64,000 nt of DNA from Montifringilla adamsi (lineage: Eukaryota; Chordata; Aves; Passeriformes; Passeridae): assembly GCA_017590115.1 (NCBI GenBank), contig JAGGNK010009114.1, positions 16,271,433 to 16,335,432 of the forward strand, read 5' to 3'. The notes beneath the pieces are model-generated. The model was not told the origin of the DNA. It was given only the letters and a program-made list of their open reading frames with translations, and ran no database searches. The position numbers and the translations under genes are program-made. Positions 13,738-22,905 of the stretch are shown piece by piece; the stretch's first letter is position 1; each line of letters starts with the position of its first letter.

Positions 13738-16700
13738 ACTTGACTTGCTGTACAGACCAAGCTAAAGTCATGGGCCATCAGGATTGTATTCAGTTGCTGG
13801 TAAGTCATGAAGAGGCTTTTGTTCAAGACTTCTTGAAAAGTGAAGGGGAATCTGAATTCCCTACCAATTCAGCTTGATTGAGAGGACCATGGCTTAATTT
13901 TTCATAACAAGCATACTCAAGTCATCAGTCATTTTCAGTTAATTACTGCATGAATCACCAGACAGACTAAAATACGGGGCATTACTCCCTCACAGCCTGT
14001 GCTAGATCACATTTTTTTTGTGGTACAGTAAATGTGCATCACTACTGCCCACAGTGTGCCAGCGCTTTACAACATTACTTCAAAATATTGTCATCTTCAC
14101 ATATATGTGGTAATATCTGACAGATAAATACTAGGAAACAGGCTGCAACCAAAAGAACAGCCAAAACTTGAATAAATTGCCTTCGACAGGTGAAGAGACC
14201 TTCATCATCTGAGCTGTAAAAGCAAATTAGACATATGTCTATCACAAGTGGTTCCTTTTGCCTTGAGGAGGCTTCAGCAAGTCTTCCACAAGCCTTTTTT
14301 TTTTTTTTTTTAGGATTCTAAAATACTTCTATACAAATCCCAAATGTATGAACATGAAAACAAATGCCACGCTTTCAGTCACCAATATACAAACAAGTCT
14401 GAGAGAAATAAAGAGGATATTTTCTTTACTTCACAGGTGAAAGAGAAAATTATATTATACTAAATGGTTATAAGTAACATACTTTTTTTTCTATTGAAAA
14501 CTTGAAATCTTCTTCCCAAATTAAAAACTCCAGTAATGTTTCTGATATAAATCATTAAATTATCCATTTAGAAATGACACAAGATGTGACATTCATGACA
14601 ATCATAATACCATCCAGTCAGGAACCAGATATGATGGAACATGACTGATAACAATGCTGTCTGAAGCAGAGACATGAGTTGGCAAGTTTTTGAGTTCTCA
14701 TATAAAAGCTGATTTTTTTTTCAGAATAAATTTTCTGCAAGAATATCCTGGTACATTGTACATAGAACACAGCAGCCAGTTTAAATTCAGGGGAAAACTA
14801 AACATAAAATATATAATTCCAAAGTCATTAAATTCTCCACAATGTTTCAGTGGTTAAACATTGCACAGTTAGAAATATTGTCACTGTTCTCCACACCTGC
14901 TGATCCAGCTTCAAGTAATAGATAGAGATAATTCTTCACATTTTCTAGCCTAAACCACAATGAATGAGGTTGATTATTTATTTCTTAGACTATAGCCTTA
15001 ATCATCTGTCTTTTGGTTTCCACATTTTTTCCCTTCTTTTTTGGGTTTTTTTTGAAAAAAAACCAGGAAAAAAAAAAACCACCCAAAAATAATTGTGTTT
15101 TCACTATCAGCTTACTTCTCTCATTTAAAACAAGAAGATAGAAAAACAATCATTTTTATTCCAAGATACAATCCAGAAGAAGCAGACTAGTATAATATGT
15201 CTATAGTCAGACTTCCTTTGGTTATAATTGCCAATTCTCAATTATCTCATCTCTTTACCTTGGAATCTGAAAAATCCTTAAATAAGCGCATTTTTAATTC
15301 AAGCTGCCCCTTGTCACAAAGCAAGGAGGAATGAAATGTATTCCCATCTGAGTAAAGGCTTAGGTGTACATAAGCAATGATGCCCATCTCATTTACATGC
15401 TTTCAAAACACCAAAAAGACTATTTCCAACATCAGCACAAAATTAAGATGAAAATTGACCTAAAAATGTATGACTCAATCCCTCAAAACACAGTATTAAT
15501 TCATACAATATACTGCACTTCACTAAGAGGGAAATGATTTTTGCAAACTCTGACCTAAGTCAAAACAAAAAGACATTTAGAAAATAGGTAGGAAATAACT
15601 GGTAAGAACACAGAAGCTTATCTTAAAAATTTTCACTGACACATGTTAAGGGAGCTTATGAAGATGATCATCCAACGGGAGATAAGGTAATCAATACAGG
15701 TGTTGATCACTACTTCAGTTATATGGTATAAGAGTACTCCCAGTAATACATGTTACATGCCCAAGAAAATATGAAATTGTCTGAACCCTGAAATTGTGCT
15801 CTGAAAATGAGAAGCCTCCAGCTACATTTTCAAACTAAATAATGACTTCTCTTATACTTAAGGATCAAATCAAGGTTGTGGATAATAAAGTCCGCCTTTC
15901 AAAATCTATTGAAGTTTAAATAAGACTTTGTGTTGCAGATTACATCTACATAAAACATCAAAGCTGTGAGGTCACAAGAAAAATACCAAAGGAAATAATG
16001 ACAAGTGGAATTAAAAAGGCCCAGACAGTTTTTTGAACGAATAAGTGGAAACATAAAAAGTCCTACTATGTAACCTTAAAGAATAAGTTGCATAGTTACT
16101 ACTTCTGCAAAGCTTTTTGCTGTGTTCCAAATAATTTCATTTCCCTTTTTTGTCAAAATAAGCAGACTTGCTAAAGAAAAGATAAAATTCTTGCAGTAGA
16201 AGGTCCAGAGAGGATCTCATTTTCTGGGGCTCATTAGCAGGACTAGAGGTTTGACAGCAAAAAGCATTAGTCTTCTAGGCCATTTCTAGTGAAAAGATAG
16301 ACTAGAAAACAGCTACACCATTTTTATTCCCTTTCCTTATATTCCCACTCAGTCCTACTTCATAAGTGAAGCAGTTCAGAAATTCAGATTGTCTGGCAAC
16401 TCTGTCTGCTAGGGTGGAATGTGGATAACAACAAAAACAGGGGGAAATAAGCAGTTTGTGATTCAGGCACATTGGGAATTACTAACTTACTTTTCTTTCT
16501 TCCATTTCTAATCTTTACTGTCAAAATATGACTCCCGGAATAAGTATTTTCAAGAGGGCTTTGGTAATCTTGAAACAGTCTGAGCTGGTAGGAGCACAGA
16601 CTGGCAGACACTATCTAACTTCTAGTCTTCTCATCAGAAGGCATGAAATAGATACATGTAGTTGGCTTTTGAATATATTTTTCTTCTTTTCATGAGAACA

Positions 16701-16918
16701 GAAAAATCACATCAACCTCTAAATATTAGTAGAACATTCCTGTCTGGTATCTAAACCTGGAATACCTTAATGTTCCTGAAATTTCTACATCCCAAACAAG
16801 TATCTATTGCACAGAACTAAACACGTCAGTGCCCAGTTCAAAAACAGCACCATAAGTGGTAAAAAATTATTACCTGAAGGAAGTGTAAGGCATATCAGAC
16901 TCCACTATGTAAGAGAGC
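13738..16918. other. AT-rich noncoding DNA, no gene recognised
   Basis: Unique AT-rich sequence. It includes a T17 run (14295-14311) and a small T8-G-A8 foldback near 15045-15065. No open frame, RNA gene or recognisable transposon body was found. It runs directly into the telomere-like block on its right. Confidence 0.7.
14295..14311 (+). repeat. Poly-T run (17 T)
   Basis: An uninterrupted T run followed by AGGATTC. It could be read as the A-tail of an unrecognised minus-strand insertion, but no body is visible. Confidence 0.9.
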
Positions 16919-17250
16919 TTAGGGTTAGAGTCAGGGTTAGGATTAGGGTTAGCATGAGGGTTTCAGGTAAGATTTACGGTTAGGGGTTAGGTTTAGGGGT
17001 TAGTGTCACGGTTACAATTATGGTTAGGATTACATTTAGGGTTAGGGCATGGGTTACGGTTAGGGGTTGGGGTTAGAGTTTAGGAAAGGGTTAGGGTTAA
17101 CTTTATGGTGAGGCTTTGGGTAAGGGTTAGGAATAAGTAAGGGTTAGATTAGGGTTAAGGCTCTGAAAGTTAGTTAGGGTTACGGTTAGGGTTACGGTTA
17201 GGGTAAGGTATAGGGTTAGGGTTAGAGTTAGTGTTAGGGATATGGATAGA

Positions 17251-17330
17251 GTAATACAGTAGTCTACAGCTGGCCCATAGACCTCAAAGTATCAATAATT
17301 ACAAATTTTCAATGGAAATATATAATCAGA
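17251..17330 (+). repeat. Satellite module A, copy 1
   Basis: An AT-rich unit with the shared landmarks CTACAGCTGGCC, then TCAATAATTACAAATTT, then an AT-rich tail ending ATAATCAGA. It sits between two TTAGGG patches. Its ATAATTACAAAT core recurs in copies 3 and 4. Confidence 0.8.
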
Positions 17331-17361
17331 CTTAGTGTTAGGGTTCACCTCAAGTTAAGTT

Positions 17362-17510
17362 TCTGAAAACCAAAAAGCCAATGGCTTCAATTACACTGTA
17401 GCTACAAAAGGCATGCCAAGGGAAACACAGAACTGTCACAACATGACTTCCTTCATAGCTTTCACCTTCCATCCAGCATAAGACAAATGTTTGTTTTTAC
17501 TGCTCTCCCA
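17362..17510 (+). repeat. Satellite module B, copy 1
   Basis: A unit of about 149 bp with the landmarks AAAACCA, ACTGTAGCTACAAAAGGCAT, CCAAGGG, then ACAACATGACTTCCTTC and CATAGCTTTC. It runs straight into TTAGGG repeats at 17511. It matches copy 2 (17541-17685) over most of its length with scattered substitutions. Confidence 0.85.
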
Positions 17511-17540
17511 AGGGTTAGGGTTGGGCAATGGGCGATCATC

Positions 17541-17685
17541 CTAAAAACCACAAAGCCCAGAGCTCCAGGCACACTGCAGCTGCAAAAGGCATCCCAAGGG
17601 GAACACAAAACTGCCACAACATGCCTTCCTCCACAGCTTTCTCATTTCAACCAGATGTTGGCCATGCCTGCTCATAATGCTCCTC
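17541..17685 (+). repeat. Satellite module B, copy 2
   Basis: A unit of about 145 bp parallel to 17362-17510. It shares the order AAAACCACAAAGCCC, CACTGCAGCTGCAAAAGGCA, CCCAAGGGGAACACA, ACAACATGCCTTCCTCCACA. It also ends at a TTAGGG run. An open frame spanning this area is a by-product of the repeat and resembles no known protein. Confidence 0.85.
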
Positions 17686-17776
17686 TTAGGGTTAGGGTTA
17701 CACCCAGTTTTAGGGGTAGGGTTGGGTTTCAGGTTTGTGTTAGGGTTAGAATTAGTGTTTTGGGTTAGTGTTGCAG

Positions 17777-17854
17777 TTATATGGTAGCTTTCAGCTGGCC
17801 TTTAGTCATCTATGTGCAAAGAATTTCAAATTTATATCAGCAATATGTGATCAG
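17777..17854 (+). repeat. Satellite module A, copy 2
   Basis: It shares TTATATGGTAGCTTTCAGCTGGCC, at a site equivalent to the start of copy 4, and ends ATATGTGATCAGG immediately before TTAGGG. The TTTATATCA..AATATGTGATCAGG tail is shared with copy 4. Confidence 0.8.
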
Positions 17855-17898
17855 GGTTAGGGTAAACCTTATGGGTCGGTTTAGGGTTAGGGTTAGGG

Positions 17899-17972
17899 TT
17901 ATGTGGTGTCCTACAGCAGGCGTTTAGCCATCAAAATAAAAATAATTACAAATGTATATTGGAGTTATGTAG
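17899..17972 (+). repeat. Satellite module A, copy 3
   Basis: It begins TTATGTGGTGTCCTACAGC and contains AAATAATTACAAATGTATAT. It is flanked on both sides by TTAGGG-type sequence and is more diverged at its right end than copies 2 and 4. Confidence 0.78.
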
Positions 17973-18127
17973 GGAGATTTAGGGTCAGGTTTATGTTGAG
18001 GGCCAGTGTCAGGGGTTATTGTTAGGGTGAGGGTTAGGGTTAGTGGTTAGGGTTCGTGTGAGGATTAGGGTTAGGGTTAGGGTTAGGGGTTAGGGTTAGT
18101 GGTTAGGGTTAGATTTAGGGTTAGGTT

Positions 18128-18205
18128 TATGTGGTGGTGTATAGCTTGTCTGTAGGCTTGAAAGTATAAATAATTATAAATTTATATCATAAATATGTGA
18201 TCAGG
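18128..18205 (+). repeat. Satellite module A, copy 4, cut by an LTR insertion
   Basis: It begins TTATGTGGTGGTGTATAGC, contains ATAATTATAAATTTATATCA and ends ATATGTGATCAGG at 18205. In copy 2 the same point is followed directly by GTTAGGG. Here an LTR-like element intervenes and telomeric repeats resume after 18426, so the LTR landed at the junction of the module and the telomeric repeat. Confidence 0.8.
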
Positions 18206-18426
18206 TGCTTAATTAACTTAGTTATATAATTCGACTGAGAGCAGGCCCAGGCTGTTGGGTTCTCAGGCTTCTATTGGCTGGTTGACTAGGAAGTAACTGG
18301 CTCAGCCAATGAGGACTAACCTCATGAGCTGCTTAGTTATATAAGGAAGTAAGATCGGAATAAAGAGAGCTGTTAATGCATGAACCCAGTGTGTCTTGTC
18401 ACTTGTCTGTCTCTAAAACTGTGACA
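18206..18426 (+). mobile_element. Short solo LTR-like element in the telomeric satellite
   Basis: About 221 bp that interrupts the satellite pattern. Promoter-like signals occur in a retroviral order: CCAAT-type boxes in both orientations (ATTGGCT near 18272 and AGCCAAT at 18304-18310), TATATAA at 18338-18344, AATAAA at 18359-18364, then a GT-rich stretch ending CTGTGACA. The start TGCTTAATT and end GACA fit a TG...CA LTR. The ends are uncertain: a 4-bp CAGG repeat (18202-18205 and 18425-18428) would put the right end two bases earlier. The compact size and layout resemble a short passerine ERVK-like solo LTR, from memory only. No internal retroviral region is present. Confidence 0.75.
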
Positions 18427-18448
18427 GGGTGTTAGGGTTAGGTTTGGG

Positions 18449-18474
18449 TTACGTGGTGGCCTAGAGCTCACCTG
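18449..18474 (+). repeat. Satellite module A, partial copy 5
   Basis: The segment TTACGTGGTGGCCTAGAGC matches the start of module A (compare 18128 and 17899). It lies just after the last telomeric patch (18430-18447), and similarity stops within about 30 bp. It marks the right edge of the composite block. Confidence 0.6.
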
Positions 18475-21009
18475 CAAAAACAGTCTTGTAACAGGGACAT
18501 GACATCCATGTTCCCCATTTCTTAACAGCTCACCAAAGGTGCACTGCACTGGAAGACAAAAATACCTTTTTGTTCCTTCCCCTTTCAGAAATCCAACAGC
18601 TTTCCAAGGGATCTCTGTATTGTCACACCAATAGTCTGGTAACACTGACTTAACTTTTCCAAAAAAACACACATAGAACTTCTGAAATTTCTGCAGAAAC
18701 ACGTTTTTCTTCTAAAGCATATAACATGAATTTCTATGAAACAAGGATGTTCATCAACTCCCCTCCCACACCCTCCTCAGGGCCCCCTGGGAAATGAGAT
18801 TGTGTATCTCCTAAGGCCATCCCAGAGAGAAATGTTTTAAATAAATAACTAAGACCTATTTGTCTTTGCCAGGAAATATCTTTTAGATAAATCTCTGCTT
18901 GTCCCTGTTGACTGTCACTATGCACAGCTGCAATTCGTATTTCCCCAACATCCTATTCCATTATTGTTCCTGCCGCTCAATACAGTTCATTTTTCTCTTT
19001 TACTCTCATCAAATATCTTTGTTATCAGTTTAAAATCTAATTTACTTTCCTTGGTTACAGTTTTTCTCACCAGTAGATTCCCTTTTGCCTTATTATTAAT
19101 ACCTAAAGTATTAGCTGAGAGTTTCTATACTCTTTAAAAATCTTCATGAAAGTTATTTCTGTTATAAGATAAGGATAGCAATAGAAGCCAGAGACACAGA
19201 TGATTTTTTTTATGCTTGACACAGTACAGGGACAGTCTTTAGGGATTGGGCAAATCAAGTACAAATTTTAGTGCTATTCAGTCAACGCTCCTTGAATGAG
19301 GGCACTGCAGGCCCTGCTGCAGACTATCCATCTGAGATACATATGCAATGTCAGATTTGTGAGCAAGGAGAGAAGAGGCTGAGATCTATAGCTTAACAAT
19401 TAAATATTGATTAATATCAATCAAAGTTTTAATCTGATCAGTTTCCCAAATTGTATACATTACAGAACTGTGTTCTATAGGACATCCCATTCAACAAACA
19501 CCATGTACATTAGCATCTAACAAACCTCATAAACAAGTTGGGGGTTTCTGAGAGAACAGTAACATTTCTTTCAGGAAAAATAAAAAAGAATGAAGACTAA
19601 ATAGATAACAACTGTATTCAATGTTTATCAGAAGGCAGATTTGCCTGTCTCTGCCAGCCTTTCTGGTACCCTTCTGTAAAATGGCGTCTAGCTCTCAGAC
19701 TCTCTAAACACCACTGAAGACCTAGGCATGAAATATTCTAACGAGTATTAAAGACAGTTCTAGGGTCTACCAGAAAAAATGAAGAGGTGTTCCTGTGGAT
19801 GCTCCGAAGTACAAGAGTCTTCAATCCCACACCCTGATCCTCAAATGTGTAATTTAGGTTGACTACAGACTTCTCAGAATGGTCCTTATCTGCTCAAAAG
19901 GGTAGGCATCTATGAACTTACAAAGTATTTGCAAGGCAATAAAGACCTAGTTAAATCTCTGCCCTGATGCACTGAAGTTTTTACAATGTGCTCTCCAATG
20001 AATCATATCTTGACACTCCCTTCACTTTTCAGTTATAGTTGAAAGACCTAAGGGTCTGAGTTTCTTCTCACAAGCATCAATACACTGACATAATTCCACC
20101 GGACTTAACTCATAGTAATACTAATGTATTTTTACACTATTCAGCTTTAAATTAGATAGCAGTATATAAGAGTATCAATCAGAATCAGGCACTGAAGTCT
20201 TGACTAGAATTCCTCACTTAAACAGAACTGAGAAAACAGACTTAGCAGCTGAGACTCGTTTTAAGTGCAGAGGTTGCCCTTTCTATAAAGAAAGGAGCTG
20301 TGAAGCTCTTTAGTCTGACTGAAAGCTGAAATACCTTTGTTTCTATGTTTTTCTGCTTTTATCACCATAAAACATAAAGCCAAGAGAAAAAGACGGATGA
20401 TTAAACACCCACTAGTGGAAATCCATGGATGCAAAGCATTTCTCACTTGGGCTCTTAACTGTCAGGACTTTTGTTAGGCAAAGGTGGTTTGCAGCATTGT
20501 ACACCTGTCAACAGTTACAGAAGTTACTTTAAAAAAGTTTATCTGCATCCATCTGGAGAAAATAACTCCTAGTGACAGAAAGGCACATACCCACAGTCAA
20601 CAACGATGATAGCAGTGAACAAGTCAGAAACCAGAATGATAGCCATAAAACTGTTTGTTTACATTTGCAGAAATATATGTTTTCTATAACAGCCTGAAGT
20701 TTGGAAGGCTGCAATGTCATATACCATCAGAGACAAGTGTGTACCCCTCTCTCCCAGGATTTCTCAAGGCACACACTGCACCAGAGTTATGAGAATAAAG
20801 AAGCAAAGAAATACAGCAAAAGGTAAAATGAAGGAGAATAAGCCCAAGTACAATTAAATCAGACTTTCTGAGTATCAGATCAAGGGAGATGGTGTTTCTT
20901 AGGGAACAGAGCAATGAACTCAAGAACAATTAGTCATAATACTGGTTCCCATATTGATTATGTAGCTTTGCTCAAATTACTGAATTTCCCCATTCTTCAT
21001 TTAACACAG
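18475..21009. other. AT-rich noncoding DNA, no gene recognised
   Basis: Ordinary unique sequence between the telomeric block and the first solo LTR. A minus-strand open frame (18373-18702) runs from here back through the satellite edge and LTR end, so it is treated as chance. No RNA gene or further repeat was recognised. Confidence 0.68.
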
Positions 21010-21566
21010 TGTGCTGGTTTTGGCTGAGATAGAGATAATTTTCTTTACAATATGGGGCTGTGTTTTAGATTTGGGCTGGAACCTGTGTGGATAATACAGA
21101 GGTGTTCCAGTTATTGCTGAGCAGTGCTTGCACAAAGGCCTTTTCTTCTCCTCACACCACCCCACCAGCAAACAGGCTTGGGGGGCATAAAAAGTTGGGA
21201 TTAGCTGACCCCAGCTGACCACAGGGATATTCCATGTAGTATCATGCTCAGCATACAAAGCTGGGGGAGGAGAAGGAAGGAGGGACATTCAGTGTGATGG
21301 TGTTTTTCTTCCCAAATCACAGGTGTGTGATGGAGCCTGGCTGTCCTGGCGATGGCTGAACCCCTGATTGCCCTTGGGAAGTGGTGAATTAATTCCTTGG
21401 TTTGCTTGCTTGCATGTGCAGCTATTGCTTCACCCATCAAACTGCCTTTATCTCAACCCAGGATTTTTTTCCATTTTACTTTTCTGGTTCTGTCCCCCAT
21501 CCCACTAGGGGCAGTGAGCAAGTGGCTGTGTGAGGCTCAGCTAATGACTGGAGTTAAACCACAACA
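21010..21566 (+). mobile_element. Solo LTR, passerine ERVL-like family
   Basis: A 557-bp element starting TGTGCTGGTTTTGGCTG and ending TTAAACCACAACA, so it has TG...CA ends. It is flanked by CACAG (21005-21009) and CTCAG (21567-21571), a 5-bp target duplication with one mismatch. Internal landmarks are GGGGCTGTGTTTTAGATTTG, GAGCAGTGCTTGCACA, a degraded TATA-like CATACAAA (21252-21259), GATGGCTGAAC, a decayed poly-A signal region (CATCAAACTG) and CCCATCCCACTAGGGG. I recognise the family from memory as a common songbird ERVL-like LTR. No gag, pol or second LTR is nearby, so it is a solo LTR left by recombination. A related copy lies inverted at 62794-63313. Confidence 0.9.
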
Positions 21567-22880
21567 CTCAGACACAACCACAAACAAGAAATGTCAGGTT
21601 CAGTTCATTGTTTAGTTGGTCTTTATCCTCAGATAAAGCCTAGTGAACATGACTATTCTAAATGTCAACAGCTTGCACAGCTGAGGCAACCTGGAACTTC
21701 TATGACAAAGAAGGGTGGTTGTAGAGCTTTGCCAGCCGCTGAGGAAGAACGAATGCTGTAGAGAAAAAAAAAAAATCTGCTTCTGTAGAAAAGTAAAAAT
21801 GGGAAATATTGACCAGACGGTAAGAAAGCCATAGTGTGGTAAAGGAGAAACTGCAGTTCTGTTCTGGGTTACAGCTGAATGAACCTTTAGTAACATGCTA
21901 TTTTACAGATCACCTCAGTTTCTGCATCTTTAACAGAGATATGGTGTCTAGCTATATCAGGGAAGAAGAGAAGGCTTGCGAACAAGTACAAGTCTTGAGA
22001 CTCACACTCCCTCTGAGCAAATGTTTTTCTGCACAATGCTTCACTGTGATTTCTTTTATGTAAGAAGAAAATGTGTAGCATTGTTCTGGAAAACAAATTT
22101 TCAGACATATTTACTACTTCTACATATGAATTATGCTTGGACTGACTTAACATAAAATCTAATTTTTTTACAATATGATCCTACAAAGTTCCTTCATGTT
22201 CTAACTCCAAAGTGATTATTCTGGAGATGACCAATGTACTTTTTAATACTTTGTTTCTTCCCAGATCAGACCACTATTGACATTAACAGCTTTACTATTT
22301 CCTAGACACTAATTTGAACTTTGATATATTGTCATTTTCATTTACTTTCTTTTCCCACTATTTGAACTTTTAATGGAGTCTGCACAAGTGTTCCCATCAA
22401 AGCCAATTTGGAATTAATCTTTCAAGTAGGAGCTCATGTCACAGTATCAGATGTTCTAGTCACTAACATAGTATATCTGCTAAATTTCCATCATCCCATA
22501 AGATTGTACTTCTGCTTTAAAAAAAGCACTGACATTTTTGCCTGTCAATATTTTCTCATTGCTCGTGACATAGTTGTTCTCAAAACTCGCAGTGAATCCT
22601 TTCTCTCTCTCTATACACCATAATTATGCAAGAATGAAATTTAGATTTAACACATATAATTGCCATAATCAAGTGGATGGATTTCTTTTTTAACTTGCAA
22701 CAAATCCTTTCCCCACTTTTTCCCTTGCCCCAGCAAACACCCACAGATCACAGTAAATAAATTGAAGGTCCAGTATCTGCATCATCAGACCTTCCTTTGA
22801 CCAAGCTGTGCAGCACCTCACTGGCTTTCATTCTGAAGCTATCTGGAAAGCATCCTAATCTATGTTACCAATGGATGTGC

Positions 22881-22905
22881 TGTCTTCCATTCTTTATGGA
22901 AGACA
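22881..22905. repeat. Short perfect hairpin, 10-bp arms
   Basis: The arms TGTCTTCCAT and ATGGAAGACA enclose the loop TCTTT. The pairing is exact and ends on both sides. It is too short to assign a function and could be chance. Confidence 0.8.

Larger units (their letters stand above)
16919..18474 (+). repeat. Interstitial telomeric block with embedded satellite modules
   Basis: Degenerate vertebrate telomere repeats (TTAGGG, with variants such as TTACGG, TTAGGGG and TTAGTG) dominate 16919-17250, 17686-17770 and 17976-18127. Shorter patches occur near 17335, 17511, 17853, 17880 and 18430. The G-rich strand is always the plus strand, so the ancestral array pointed toward higher coordinates. 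The arrays are broken up by two other repeated modules, annotated separately, and by an LTR-like insertion. The best-preserved runs are three to four perfect TTAGGG units (near 17882 and 18067). Some 45 kb of unique DNA follows, so the block is internal within this window. It fits an old subtelomere, a chromosome fusion relic or a subtelomeric satellite. Confidence 0.93.

Noticed and set aside
17487..17768. Open frame of 93 codons across telomeric and module B repeats
   Set aside because: It is a by-product of tandem repeats, lies wholly in the satellite composite and has no known domain.
16919..18474. TTAGGG block taken as a true chromosome end
   Set aside because: The repeats are degenerate, and about 45 kb of ordinary unique sequence follows on the side where the end should be.
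18373..18702. Minus-strand open frame of 109 codons
   Set aside because: It spans the LTR end, a telomeric patch and flanking unique DNA, so it cannot be one ancestral coding unit.
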